Below, in pieces: positions 8,906-17,996 of a DNA stretch of 64,000 nucleotides. The notes under the pieces were generated by a model. It saw nothing but the letters and a program-made list of their open reading frames with translations, searched no databases and was not told the DNA's origin. Position numbers and translations under genes: made by a program. The stretch spans positions 186,001-250,000 of the forward strand of contig NZ_BCTZ01000004.1 in the NCBI RefSeq assembly GCF_001591025.1. Direction: 5' to 3'. Source of the stretch: Sphingomonas soli NBRC 100801 (GTDB taxonomy: Bacteria; Pseudomonadota; Alphaproteobacteria; Sphingomonadales; Sphingomonadaceae). Every line of letters starts with the position of its first letter. Positions within the stretch are counted from its first letter, which is position 1.

Positions 8906-11356
8906 TCAGAACGATGCGCTGATCGTAAGCCCATAGGTACGCGGATCGCCCGGCTGGCCGACGATGAGCCCGGTATTGCTCGGGCCGACTGTCAGCTGCT
9001 CGAAATACTCCTTGTCCAGCGCATTCCGCACCCAGCCATAGATGTTGAAGCCCTCGCTGCTGCGGAAACCGAGTCGGACATTGGCGAGCGTATAACCCTC
9101 CACCCAAGTATAGGCCGATGCCGAAGGGTTGGAGGAAAAGCTCGAGCGGGAATTGGCATCGACGCCCAGATACACTTGCCCCTCCTTGCCAAACAGGTTG
9201 ACCGGCACATTGCCCTCGGCACCGTAGGAGAAGGCCCACTTGGACACGCCCGGCAGCACCTGCCCCGAAATGTCGCAATTGGCGGGGCTGAGTCCGCCCG
9301 GGGTCCCCGGAGCGCTTGGGGTCTGCCCCCCGCCCACTGCGGTGCCCCCCGCCAGTTCGGGCGGGCACGGCGCATCGACGAACTCCACATATTTCGCATC
9401 GGTGTAAGCTGCATTGCCATAGGCGGTGAAGCGCTCGCTCGGCCGGATCGAGAAGTCCGCTTCGACACCCTGGACGCGCACCTTCTCCGCATTGGCGAGA
9501 TACCCGCGAAGCACGCCAAGCTGCCCGTTGGTGACGGTCGCCTGATAGTCGTCGATGGTCGTGCGGAAGGCCGAGAGGTTCAGCGTCGCGCGGCGATCAA
9601 GGAACTGCGCCTTGATACCAATCTCGAAGTGGTTGACCGACTCTGGCTTGATCGTGCCGGCAGCGGTGATCGGGTTGCCAGCCGCGTCGGTCGGCAGGCC
9701 GTTCTGGTTGATGCCACCCGACTTGAACGACTTTGCGTAGGTGCCATAGGCCAGCACATCCTGCGCCAGCTTATAGCTGAGCGTGAGATCATAGCTGAAG
9801 TTCCACGCGCTGAATTCGGGCGAACTGAGCTGCGGCGCGAAGACGCCGCGCTGAGCAACCTTCACCGGATCGGTCTGCCCGAAGAGCACGGGATTGCCCT
9901 GCCCGTCGAACACGCGCCGCTGATAGAATCCTTCCTTCTTGTCATAGTTCAGCCGCACGCCGGGCTGGATGGTGAGACCTGGCGCGATTTCCCAATCGAC
10001 CTGACCAAACAGCGCGGCACTGGTGTTCTTCAGATACTGGGTGTTGAGCGCGACGAGGCCGTCGAGGATATTGGCGCTGATCTGACCGGCGTTGGTCAGG
10101 TTCCAGCGACTCGATGCGGCGCCCTGCTGCTCCGTCCCCTGGGTATCGATGCGCTGGTAGAAGCCGAACGCGCCGATGACGAAGCCGACATCCTTGCCCT
10201 TGAAATTGTATCGGAATTCCTGGGTGTACTGATCGTGCTGCGAGGGATTTTGCGACTTCGAGACGATCGGCAGGCCGGTGTAGTCACGGTCGTTCTCGGG
10301 CTTCCAGTCCCAGAAGCGCCACGCGGTGACCGAGGTCAGCGTGCCCGGCCCGACATCCCATTTCACCCGCAGCGCAGCGCCGCCGATGATGTTGCCGGCG
10401 TTGAGATTGGCGTCGATGTCCGTCACGCGATCGAACGGATTGGTGCTGACCACCTGATAGTTCTGCGCGGCAGCGAGAGCGGCATACTGGCGGGAGAGAA
10501 CCCGCTGGGTCGCGCCAGTGCGAACGAATACGGTACCGCAGCATTCCGGGTTCTGATCGCTGTAATCGCCGGAGAGCGTGATCGACAGAGTGTCGCTCGG
10601 GCGGAACAGCAATTGACCGCGCAGGCCGATATTGTCCTGCTCGTTGATCCAGTTACCGCTGGTTACATTGAAGATCGTTCCGCGGCGGTTGGTCGACGAA
10701 ACGGCCAGGCGCGCGGCGACATTGCTGCTGAGCGGGCCCGACACCGCAGCCTTGAACTGCTTGAAGTTCAGATTGCCAATCGTGACTTCCGCTTTTCCCT
10801 CGAAGTGGAACGTCGGCTGGTTGGTCGTGATGTTGATCGCGCCCGCCGTGGTGTTCTTGCCGTAGAGCGTTCCCTGCGGTCCGCGCAGAACTTCGATCTG
10901 AGCGAGATCAAGAAAGTCGAAGGTCGAGGAAGCGGCGCGCGCGTAATAGACGTCATCGACATAGATTCCGACGCCCTGCTCGAAGCCGTCGCTGGTGAGG
11001 CCAAACGGTGCGCCGAGGCCGCGGACGTTGATCGCCGAGTTGCGCGGGTTGGATGAATAATATTGCAGGGTGGGCGTGAGTTGCTGAAGCTTGCCGACAT
11101 TGAAATTGCCGGTGGCATCAACCTGCCCGGCCGATAGCACGGTGATCGAGAGCGGTACTTCCTGCGCGGTTTCCTGACGACGACGGCCCGTCACGACGAT
11201 CTCGGGCGCCTTATCCTGATCATCATCAACGGCGGGATCGTTAGCGACAGCGGCGGTAGCGGGAGCCGCCACGACCGGGTCCGTCAGGCCATCCGCATGC
11301 GTAGAAGAGAGAAGCGAACTCGCCAGGAGCGAAAGGGTTAGTGTGGCTAGGCTCAT
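8906..11356 (-). CDS. TonB-dependent outer membrane receptor
   Basis: The 816-residue product starts at the ATG at 11356, which has an AAGGGGAA ribosome-binding site and opens a signal peptide (MSLATLTLSLLASSLLSS). Residues about 50-60 hold the TonB-box region (EIVVTGRRRQETAQEVPLS). The plug domain shows NVRGLG and VYVDDVYY-like strands and the typical IEVLRGPQGTLYGKNTTAGAI. The rest is the 22-strand barrel, ending with the outer-membrane signature ending in phenylalanine (TYGLTISASF). It imports an unknown ligand across the outer membrane using TonB energy. The IEVLRGPQGTLYGKNTTAGAINI form is common in the sphingomonad receptor group whose ligands are often plant or aromatic compounds; the actual ligand cannot be read. 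It stands alone with a hairpin downstream. Confidence 0.95.
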   Translation of the reverse strand: MSLATLTLSLLASSLLSSTHADGLTDPVVAAPATAAVANDPAVDDDQDKAPEIVVTGRRRQETAQEVPLSITVLSAGQVDATGNFNVGKLQQLTPTLQYYSSNPRNSAINVRGLGAPFGLTSDGFEQGVGIYVDDVYYARAASSTFDFLDLAQIEVLRGPQGTLYGKNTTAGAINITTNQPTFHFEGKAEVTIGNLNFKQFKAAVSGPLSSNVAARLAVSSTNRRGTIFNVTSGNWINEQDNIGLRGQLLFRPSDTLSITLSGDYSDQNPECCGTVFVRTGATQRVLSRQYAALAAAQNYQVVSTNPFDRVTDIDANLNAGNIIGGAALRVKWDVGPGTLTSVTAWRFWDWKPENDRDYTGLPIVSKSQNPSQHDQYTQEFRYNFKGKDVGFVIGAFGFYQRIDTQGTEQQGAASSRWNLTNAGQISANILDGLVALNTQYLKNTSAALFGQVDWEIAPGLTIQPGVRLNYDKKEGFYQRRVFDGQGNPVLFGQTDPVKVAQRGVFAPQLSSPEFSAWNFSYDLTLSYKLAQDVLAYGTYAKSFKSGGINQNGLPTDAAGNPITAAGTIKPESVNHFEIGIKAQFLDRRATLNLSAFRTTIDDYQATVTNGQLGVLRGYLANAEKVRVQGVEADFSIRPSERFTAYGNAAYTDAKYVEFVDAPCPPELAGGTAVGGGQTPSAPGTPGGLSPANCDISGQVLPGVSKWAFSYGAEGNVPVNLFGKEGQVYLGVDANSRSSFSSNPSASAYTWVEGYTLANVRLGFRSSEGFNIYGWVRNALDKEYFEQLTVGPSNTGLIVGQPGDPRTYGLTISASF

Positions 11357-11560
11357 AAGTTCCCCTTGATGCTTTTGTGTCTGCCCGCCCAATCTCCACT
11401 CATTTAGTATGATTTAGCCACAAAGTGAATCTTTGGTAAGCCGAAGCCAGCGTTGGCTCGGTGAATCGCCGTATTCCGGGTTGCCCCGGCGCTCTTGAAA
11501 CTAAAATTTCGCTACCCAGATTGTAAAAATCCGCCAGGCCAGATGGATGACGGATGAAAT

Positions 11561-11620
11561 GCACCGCGCCTTTGTGCGGGTGCTTGTAGGTTCAACTCGC
11601 TCCTTAGGAGGCTTTGAAAA
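11561..11620 (+). promoter_or_regulatory. Probable ROSE-type RNA thermometer of hsp20
   Basis: An upstream hairpin at 11561-11583 (GCACC pairing with GGTGC) precedes a second hairpin that masks the ribosome-binding site. In the second, TTCAA (11591-11595) pairs with TTGAA (11614-11618) and TCGCTCC faces AGGAGG (11606-11611). The strand opposite the Shine-Dalgarno sequence contains TCGCT (11597-11601), matching the conserved U-U/C-GCU motif of ROSE elements, including the expected G opposite G. ROSE elements control small heat-shock genes in alphaproteobacteria by melting when warm. Assignment is from visual pairing only. Confidence 0.72.
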
Positions 11621-12087
11621 TGCGTCAGTTTGATTTCACTCCCTTCCGTCGTTCGACGATCGGCTTTGACCGCCTCTTCGACCTGCTCGAAGCCAGTGCG
11701 CGTCAGTCCGTTAGCGAAAACTATCCTCCGTTCAATCTCGAGCGCGTCGCTGAGGACCGCTACCGGATCACGCTGGCGGTTGCCGGCTTCAAGTCCGACG
11801 AGATCGACATCACCGCGCAGCAGAACCTGCTGCTCGTCGCCGGCCGCAAGGCAAGCGAGAATGAGAATCACCAAGGAGACTATCTGCACCTGGGAATCGC
11901 CAATCGTGGCTTCGAGCGCCGCTTCGAACTCGCCGATTTCGTGCGGGTAGAGCGCGCCGACCTGTCTGATGGCCTGCTCGTGATCGAGCTTGTCCGCGAA
12001 ATCCCCGAGGCGATGAAGCCCAAGAAGATCGAAGTGAACGGCGCGGGAAAGCCAGCGGCGATCACGCACAAGGCCGAAGCAGCATAG
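11620..12087 (+). CDS. Small heat-shock protein, Hsp20/IbpA family
   Basis: The ATG at 11620 has AGGAGG eight bases upstream, which is better than the TTG at 11614. The 155-residue product has the N-terminal FDFTPFRRSTIGFDRLFDLL segment of bacterial class A small heat-shock proteins and an alpha-crystallin core (residues about 35-130) with PPFNLERVAEDRYRITLAVA, followed by GIANRGFERRFELADFV. A C-terminal IxI-type stretch may be the KKIEV segment. It binds unfolding proteins without ATP. Control is probably by the preceding RNA thermometer. A clear terminator follows. Confidence 0.93.
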   Translation: MRQFDFTPFRRSTIGFDRLFDLLEASARQSVSENYPPFNLERVAEDRYRITLAVAGFKSDEIDITAQQNLLLVAGRKASENENHQGDYLHLGIANRGFERRFELADFVRVERADLSDGLLVIELVREIPEAMKPKKIEVNGAGKPAAITHKAEAA

Positions 12088-12136
12088 GGCCATGCAAGGC
12101 TAGCGGTGCCTTCCTCCCTTTGGGTGCCGCGGCGGG

Positions 12137-12178
12137 GGGCGTTCGGATTGCGGTCCGGGCGCCCTTTGCTTATTTTTT
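12137..12178 (+). terminator. Intrinsic terminator after hsp20
   Basis: GGGCGTTCGGA pairs with TCCGGGCGCCC (two G-T pairs) around a 6-base loop and is followed by TTTGCTTATTTTTT. This is a textbook rho-independent form 50 bases after the hsp20 stop. Confidence 0.82.
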
Positions 12179-12251
12179 ACAATCCGGCGAGACACCGGAA
12201 CCTCTGATTCACACCCGCGTTAATGACACTTTGAGCGAGTGGTCGGCGTAG

Positions 12252-12461
12252 ATGCATAAGACATTTGAGAAGGCGGACGATCCGCTCCAAGATGAAGCGG
12301 ACCGGCTTAGGGAGAAGGCGGCGCAATGTCGGCTGCTCGCGGTCGGAATTGCCGATCGTCAAACCGCCAACGCGCTCAAGGCGCTCGCCGATGAATATGA
12401 TCGCGACGCATGCGTATCCGCCGTGCCTCCGGCCTCAGGCGGTTGTCGCCGGCTACCTTAG
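12252..12461 (+). CDS. Small helical protein of unknown function
   Basis: The 69-residue frame contains the pattern [17 protein letters not shown] followed by [20 protein letters not shown]. This matches a widespread group of short alphaproteobacterial proteins in which a helix with A-x-x-C-R-x-L-A is followed by a second helix ending A-x-E-Y. The tail after residue 52 is poor in structure. Its stop codon TAG (12459-12461) shares bases with the pyrG stop on the other strand. There is no clear ribosome-binding site, so the start is uncertain. Confidence 0.55.
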   Translation: MHKTFEKADDPLQDEADRLREKAAQCRLLAVGIADRQTANALKALADEYDRDACVSAVPPASGGCRRLP

Positions 12462-14092
12462 ACCAGACGGCTGTGCTTCACTGCCGCCTCGATAAAGCTT
12501 GCGAACAAGGGATGCGGGTCGAAAGGCTTGGATTTGAGCTCTGGGTGGAACTGCACGCCTACAAACCAGGGATGATCCGGCCGCTCGACGATTTCGGGCA
12601 GTGACCCATCGGGCGACATTCCCGAGAAGACCAGCCCGCCCTGCTCCAGCACATCCTTGTACCGCGTATTGACCTCGTAGCGGTGACGATGCCGCTCGCT
12701 GATATCTTCCGAACCATAGATCGAAGCGACGACGCTGTTGCCGCCAAGCTTGGCCTGATAGGCGCCCAGCCGCATCGTGCCGCCCAGATCTCCGCCGGCC
12801 TCGCGCTTCTGCAGCCCTTCGGCGGTCATCCACTCGGTGATCATGCCAACCACGGGTTCGTCAGTCGGGCCGAATTCGGTGGTCGACGCGCTTTCGACGC
12901 CTTCAGCCCGAACACCCTCGATGCACGCCATCTGCATACCGAGACAGATTCCGAAGAACGGCACCTTCCGCTCACGTGCGAACCTGACGCCGGCAATCTT
13001 GCCCTCGCTGCCGCGCTCGCCGAACCCGCCGGGAACCAGGATCCCGTGCATCGGCTCTAGCGCGGCGGTGATCTCTTCCTGATTATCGTGCTCGAACAAT
13101 TCAGCGTCGAGCCAGCGAATATTGACCTTCACGCGATTGGCGATGCCACCATGGGTCAGCGCCTCGGTGAGCGACTTATAGGCATCCGGAACGCCCATAT
13201 ATTTGCCGACCACGCCGATCGTGACTTCGCCTTCGGGATTCTGCACGCGTTGGACGATCTGCTCCCAGCGGCTGAGATCCGGCTCGCCCTCGGGCTCGAT
13301 GCCGAATGCCCGGAGCACTTCGGTGTCGAGGCCCTCGCGATGATATTGCAGCGGAACGCCATAAATCGTGTCCGCGTCCAATGCAGGAATGACCGAGGAT
13401 GCCGGCACATTGCAGAACAGCGCGATCTTGGCGCGATCACTGGCCGGCAGCGGCTTTTCGCTGCGGCAAACGATGACATCCGCGTGAACGCCAAGCGACG
13501 CCAGTTCGCGCACGCTGTGCTGCGTGGGCTTAGTCTTAAGCTCCCCGGCAGCGGCGATATAGGGAACCAACGTCAGGTGGACGCTGACTGTCTGGCCGCG
13601 GCCCAGATCGTTTCGAAGCTGCCGGATCGCTTCGATGAATGGCAGCGATTCGATGTCGCCCACGGTGCCGCCGATCTCGCACAGCACGAAATCGAGTCCG
13701 TCCGTATCGTCCTGCGCGAACGCCTTGATCGCATCCGTGACGTGCGGGATCACCTGAACAGTGGCGCCCAGATAGTCGCCGCGGCGCTCGCGTTCGATGA
13801 TCGTCTTGTAGATCCGACCGGACGTCACGTTGTCGCTCTGGCGCGACGCGACGCCTGTGAATCGCTCATAGTGGCCCAGATCGAGGTCGGTCTCTGCCCC
13901 ATCGTCCGTAACATACACTTCGCCATGCTGGTGCGGCGACATCGTGCCCGGATCGACGTTCAGATAGGGATCAAATTTGCGGATACGGCACTTGTAGCCC
14001 CGCGCCTGGAGCAGAGCCGCGAGGCTCGCGCCCATGAGACCTTTGCCGAGCGAGGAGACCACGCCGCCGGTGATGAAGATATACCGCGCCAT
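12458..14092 (-). CDS. pyrG: CTP synthase
   Basis: The 544-residue protein is full length. The N-terminal synthetase domain has the ATP loop [12 protein letters not shown] at residues 8-19. The C-terminal class I glutaminase domain has the nucleophile cysteine in [11 protein letters not shown] near residue 385 and the HPE dyad in [11 protein letters not shown]. It makes CTP from UTP, ATP and glutamine. secG lies just upstream on the same strand with a 113-base gap, an order common in this class. Confidence 0.97.
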   Translation of the reverse strand: MARYIFITGGVVSSLGKGLMGASLAALLQARGYKCRIRKFDPYLNVDPGTMSPHQHGEVYVTDDGAETDLDLGHYERFTGVASRQSDNVTSGRIYKTIIERERRGDYLGATVQVIPHVTDAIKAFAQDDTDGLDFVLCEIGGTVGDIESLPFIEAIRQLRNDLGRGQTVSVHLTLVPYIAAAGELKTKPTQHSVRELASLGVHADVIVCRSEKPLPASDRAKIALFCNVPASSVIPALDADTIYGVPLQYHREGLDTEVLRAFGIEPEGEPDLSRWEQIVQRVQNPEGEVTIGVVGKYMGVPDAYKSLTEALTHGGIANRVKVNIRWLDAELFEHDNQEEITAALEPMHGILVPGGFGERGSEGKIAGVRFARERKVPFFGICLGMQMACIEGVRAEGVESASTTEFGPTDEPVVGMITEWMTAEGLQKREAGGDLGGTMRLGAYQAKLGGNSVVASIYGSEDISERHRHRYEVNTRYKDVLEQGGLVFSGMSPDGSLPEIVERPDHPWFVGVQFHPELKSKPFDPHPLFASFIEAAVKHSRLV

Positions 14093-14205
14093 GGGAGAAA
14101 ACGCCTAACGTGTTTGTACACGCGCCGACAAGCGTCCGACTCCGGACCGGCGCAGAAAAATGTGAATCCTCCTCGGCGCTCCCGCCGGGAAGGCAATGCG
14201 AATTA

Positions 14206-14595
14206 TTATTGCGCGAGCGGAACCGCGGAATTGCCCGCAGCGACCGGGGCCGGAGGAGCACCCGGAGCCGCATTGTTGCCGCCAAGCGGCACAGCCGGGG
14301 CCGGAGCCGCCGTCGGCGAAGTTACAGGTGCCGAGGGCGCGCGCTGCAACGAGGTGTCAATCGCGGTGGAGTGGCGATTCGCGGCATAGACCGCGAGGCC
14401 GATGCTCATCGCGATGAACAGGGTGGCGAGAATCGCGGTGGACCGGGTCAGGAAATCCGCCGCACCGCGCGCGGACATGAGGCCCGAGGGGCTACCACCC
14501 GAAGTGAGCCCGCCGCCTTCCGACTTCTGCATGAGAATCACGGTGACCAATAGGGCCGCGATGATGGCGTGGACAACGAGCAGGAAGGTGAACAT
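14206..14595 (-). CDS. secG: Preprotein translocase subunit SecG
   Basis: The start chosen is the ATG at 14595 because SecG proteins begin MFTFLLVV. The product of 129 residues has two membrane helices (about 2-22 and 55-75) flanking the cytoplasmic loop with MQKSEGGGL, the SecG signature. A 50-residue tail rich in alanine and proline follows, as often seen in sphingomonads. SecG assists SecYEA protein export. An alternative upstream ATG at 14628 adds 11 residues and is less likely. Confidence 0.93.
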   Translation of the reverse strand: MFTFLLVVHAIIAALLVTVILMQKSEGGGLTSGGSPSGLMSARGAADFLTRSTAILATLFIAMSIGLAVYAANRHSTAIDTSLQRAPSAPVTSPTAAPAPAVPLGGNNAAPGAPPAPVAAGNSAVPLAQ

Positions 14596-14812
14596 TTGGA
14601 GCCGGACCTGTTGGAAGAAAGGCGGCACATAGGGGAGCCGCCCGGCGCGATCAACCTTTCTGGTCTATCCGGGGGCACCGAATGCGGGGTTCGCTGGATA
14701 ATAGCCGCATAACATTTCGCGACCGCACTGAAACCGGAGCGCCTCGCGGGCGTTTAGCCTGTGACCTCGAGAGTACCGGGGCCGTAACAACAGAGTTAGA
14801 GCCGTGAACGCT

Positions 14813-15166
14813 ATGTCAGATAGCTCGCTGTATTCGTGGAAGAATACGTTGATCGATTATGTGCGATCGGGCGAGCCCGACCTTACCAATCGGCAGATGG
14901 CTCTGTTGATGCTCGTCTATCTCGATCCCGGCCCGCATACCGTACGCGGTCTGGCGCGCGCGCTGAACGTGTCGAAACCCGTTGTCACGCGCGCCTTGAA
15001 CAGATTGGGTTCGCTGGGCTATCTGCGCCGCCAACGCGACGATACCGACAAGAGAAACATATTCGTCGCGAAGACCGCTGAAGGGGCAGATTTTCTTGCA
15101 GAATTCGGGCATTTCCTCTCAGGCGAGCACGTCGCCGAGCCCGCCAATCGCCGGGCCAACGCGTAA
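14813..15166 (+). CDS. MarR-type winged-helix regulator
   Basis: The ATG at 14813 gives 117 residues; a GTG nine bases earlier is possible. The recognition-helix region TVRGLARALNVSKPVVTRALNRL at about residues 43-65 and the wing YLRRQRDDTDKRNIFV are typical of MarR or similar winged-helix regulators, with the D-x-R-x wing. It is shorter than most MarR proteins and lacks part of the dimerisation helices. The stop codon lies inside a perfect 7-base hairpin (15164-15180), and the frame overlaps the SH3 gene's 5' end. It may control its own overlap group with the SH3 gene and argC. Confidence 0.8.
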   Translation: MSDSSLYSWKNTLIDYVRSGEPDLTNRQMALLMLVYLDPGPHTVRGLARALNVSKPVVTRALNRLGSLGYLRRQRDDTDKRNIFVAKTAEGADFLAEFGHFLSGEHVAEPANRRANA

Positions 15167-15479
15167 GCGCTTCGCGCTTACCGGCGTTTCCGCTGCCATC
15201 GACCCGCGAGTCGACGCGGTGCGTCCCGATCTGGCCGACGTGCGTCTGGCCGACCGCGTTTTCGCGCCGCATTATGCTGCGCCCATGGCGCGCGAAATCG
15301 CCTCGACCGTAGGGCTGCGCGCAAAGCCCGATGCGGATTCGGAGATTCTGACCGAGTTGAGCGCCGGTGAGGCTTTTGAGGTTCTGGAATTGTCCGGCCT
15401 GAACGCATGGGGCGTTGCCCCCCGCGTAGGCCTAGTCGGTTACATCGCAGCGAGCGCATTGGCGGCGCCAGCAAAATGA
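15096..15479 (+). CDS. SH3-domain protein
   Basis: The frame can start at the TTG at 15096, inside the MarR gene, but no start is well supported, so the true N terminus may be later. The product contains RVDAVRPDLADVRLADRVFAPHYA, which matches the segment before the SH3 domain in sphingomonad NlpC/P60-type proteins, and a bacterial SH3 fold (TVGLRAKPDADSEILTELSAG through WGVAP and VGYI). No peptidase domain follows: the frame ends after ALAAPAK and overlaps the argC start by four bases. It may be a detached targeting module that binds wall peptides. Confidence 0.75.
   Translation: MQNSGISSQASTSPSPPIAGPTRKRFALTGVSAAIDPRVDAVRPDLADVRLADRVFAPHYAAPMAREIASTVGLRAKPDADSEILTELSAGEAFEVLELSGLNAWGVAPRVGLVGYIAASALAAPAK
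15164..15180 (+). repeat. Perfect hairpin spanning the MarR stop codon
   Basis: TAAGCGC and GCGCTTA pair over seven positions around a TTC loop. The MarR stop codon is the first triplet of the left arm. It could affect translation of the overlapping SH3 gene. Confidence 0.45.
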
Positions 15480-16402
15480 CCAAGGTTTTTATCGACGGCG
15501 CGGTCGGCACCACCGGCCTGGAAATTCGCGAGCGGCTTTCGACCCGTAGCGAGATCGAATTGATCCTGCTCGACGAGAAAAGCCGCAAGAGCGCGGCCAA
15601 GCGCAAGGAAGCCCTAAACGCGGCGGACTTTGTCATCCTCTGCCTGCCCGACGATGCGGCACGTGAGGCGGTCGAGATGATCGAGAACACCACGACGCGC
15701 GTGATCGACGCATCGAGCGCGCACCGCGTGGCGGATGGCTGGACCTATGGCTTCTCGGAGCTCGAGCCCGGGCAGTTCGCCGCGATTGCTGATGCGCCGC
15801 GCGTATCGAACCCAGGCTGCTATCCCACCGGATTCCTCGCGCTGGTGCGTCCACTGGTCCGCGCCGGGCTGATCCCGGTGGATTTCCCGCTGAGCGTCAA
15901 TGCTACTTCGGGTTATTCGGGCGGCGGGAAATCGATGATCGCCGAGTTCGAGACCGAGAAGCCCCCTACCGCATTTCGCGCGTACGGCCTGAACCTCGCA
16001 CACAAGCATGTGCCCGAGATGCAGAAGCATGCGCGCATCGTGCACCCGCCTATCTTCCAGCCCGCCGTTGCCAGCGTTTACCGCGGCATGGTCGTCGAGG
16101 TACCGCTGCCTCTCTATGCCTTCACGCGCCGCCCTTCGCTCGAGACGATCGAGAACGTGCTACGCGAAGCGTACAGGGATTCGCCGATCGTCCGCGTGCT
16201 CGACGCGGAAACCACTGCGCTTATGATCGAGGAAGAGGCCGGTACGGACCGGCTTTCGCTGCGGGTGTTCGGCAATGCTGACACCGGCCAGGCCAGGCTG
16301 ATCGCGACGCTCGACAATCTGGGCAAGGGGGCTGCGGGGGCCGCGGTGCAGAACCTTAACATCATGGCGGGGTTCGATCCGGTCGCCGGATTGGTCGTCT
16401 GA
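15476..16402 (+). CDS. argC: N-acetyl-gamma-glutamyl-phosphate reductase
   Basis: The ATG at 15476 overlaps the SH3 stop codon (ATGA). The 308-residue length and the start FIDGAVGTTGLEIRERL fit the short type-2 ArgC found in alphaproteobacteria. The active-site cysteine lies in SNPGCYPTGF near residue 117 and the catalytic histidine region in HKHVPEMQKH. It reduces N-acetyl-glutamyl phosphate with NADPH in arginine synthesis. Confidence 0.95.
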   Translation: MTKVFIDGAVGTTGLEIRERLSTRSEIELILLDEKSRKSAAKRKEALNAADFVILCLPDDAAREAVEMIENTTTRVIDASSAHRVADGWTYGFSELEPGQFAAIADAPRVSNPGCYPTGFLALVRPLVRAGLIPVDFPLSVNATSGYSGGGKSMIAEFETEKPPTAFRAYGLNLAHKHVPEMQKHARIVHPPIFQPAVASVYRGMVVEVPLPLYAFTRRPSLETIENVLREAYRDSPIVRVLDAETTALMIEEEAGTDRLSLRVFGNADTGQARLIATLDNLGKGAAGAAVQNLNIMAGFDPVAGLVV

Positions 16403-16493
16403 TACGATCCGCTCTCCGAAAGATAGAGTCATAGCGCCTTGATCTTTCGCGCGGCTTCGTGTCTCCCGCTCGCACAACCATGAGAGGCGTTTC

Positions 16494-17945
16494 ATGCGAC
16501 AGCCCGCGGGCAAATTGCTGCTGTTCGGTGCGACCGGCGATCTTTCCCAGCGGATGCTGCTCCCCTCTCTTTACGGACTGCATGCAGACGGATTGCTGCC
16601 CGAAGGGCTGACGATCACCGGCACCGCGCGCTCTGACAAGGACGATGCCGAGTTCCGCGAATTCGCCCGAGCAGCGCTTGAAGAATTCCTGACTGCGGAT
16701 CGCAAGACCGACAACGCTGTCTCAAGTTTTCTGGAGCGTCTTTTCTATCAGCCGCTCGATGCGTCGAAGACCGAAGGCTTCGCCGCACTCAAGGACAAGA
16801 TCGGCGACATTTCCGGCGGACTGGCAATTTTCCTGTCGACAGCTCCCTGGCTATTCGGGCCCACCATCAAAGGCCTGGAATCAGGGGGGCTGACCGGGAC
16901 GAATGTTCGCATCGGACTGGAGAAGCCGCTAGGCTTCGATCTACAGTCCAGCCGCGAGGTCAACGACATCGTGGCCGAGGCATTTCCCGAAGAACGCACT
17001 TTCCGTATCGATCACTATCTCGGCAAGGAGACGGTGCAGAACATCCTGGCGCTGCGCTTCGCCAATTCGCTGTTCGAGCCGATCTGGAATGCGCAGGGTA
17101 TCGAATCTGTGCAGATCACGATTTCGGAAACTGTCGGACTCGAAGGGCGGGCCGAATATTATGATGATGTCGGCGCACTGCGCGACATGGTGCAGAATCA
17201 CATGCTCCAGTTGCTCGCGCTGATCGCCATGGAGCCCCCTGCCCGCTTCGACGGGACCGCAATCCGCGACGAAAAGGTCAAGGTGCTGCGTTCGCTGCGC
17301 CCGATCGGCGACGTCCAGTCGCTGACGGTCACCGGCCAATATGGCGATGGCGCGTCGAAGGGCGAAATCGTCAAGGGATATGAAGCCGAACTCGGCAAGC
17401 CATCGGACACCGAAACGTTCGTCGCGATAAAGGCATATGTCGATAATTGGCGCTGGAAAGGCGTGCCCTTCTACCTGCGCACCGGCAAGCGACTGGCGGA
17501 ACGCCGCAGCGAGATCGTTATCCGGTTCAAGCCGGTCCCGCACTCGATCTTCGCCGAGCGCGGCGGAAAGCTTCAGTCAAACACGCTGGTTATCCGCCTC
17601 CAGCCCGAGGAATATGTTCGCCTGCTAGTGATGGCCAAGCAGCCGGGGCTCGACCGTGACGGGGTGCGGCTGGCGGAAGTACCGCTGAACCTGAGCCTGG
17701 ACCATGAATTCGCTCACACCCGCCGCCGCATCGCGTATGAGCGCCTGCTGCTCGATCTGATCGAAGGCGATCCGACCCTGTTCGTCCGCCGTGACGAAGT
17801 CGAGGCGCAGTGGGAATGGATCGATGCCATCCGCCGGGGCTGGGATGCGGCGGGCGTCAAGCCAAAGGCCTATGCTTCGGGGACGTGGGGCCCTAACGCG
17901 AGCGTTGCGCTTACCGAGCGCGACGGCGTGACGTGGAACGAATAG
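16494..17945 (+). CDS. zwf: Glucose-6-phosphate 1-dehydrogenase
   Basis: The 483-residue protein has the N-terminal dinucleotide loop FGATGDLSQR near residues 11-20 and the substrate motif RIDHYLGKE near residues 170-178 containing the catalytic histidine region. It oxidises glucose 6-phosphate to 6-phosphogluconolactone. GAGAGG lies just upstream of the ATG. It is the first gene of the Entner-Doudoroff run, with pgl starting 51 bases downstream. Confidence 0.97.
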   Translation: MRQPAGKLLLFGATGDLSQRMLLPSLYGLHADGLLPEGLTITGTARSDKDDAEFREFARAALEEFLTADRKTDNAVSSFLERLFYQPLDASKTEGFAALKDKIGDISGGLAIFLSTAPWLFGPTIKGLESGGLTGTNVRIGLEKPLGFDLQSSREVNDIVAEAFPEERTFRIDHYLGKETVQNILALRFANSLFEPIWNAQGIESVQITISETVGLEGRAEYYDDVGALRDMVQNHMLQLLALIAMEPPARFDGTAIRDEKVKVLRSLRPIGDVQSLTVTGQYGDGASKGEIVKGYEAELGKPSDTETFVAIKAYVDNWRWKGVPFYLRTGKRLAERRSEIVIRFKPVPHSIFAERGGKLQSNTLVIRLQPEEYVRLLVMAKQPGLDRDGVRLAEVPLNLSLDHEFAHTRRRIAYERLLLDLIEGDPTLFVRRDEVEAQWEWIDAIRRGWDAAGVKPKAYASGTWGPNASVALTERDGVTWNE

Positions 17946-17996
17946 ACCGCACACCCTATCTGCCATGCAGACAGCAAAAAATTCCAAGGAGCAGTG

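Noticed and set aside
9176-11056. A 626-codon open frame opposite the TonB receptor gene
   Set aside because: Antisense shadow with arginine/valine/glutamate-rich low-information translation.
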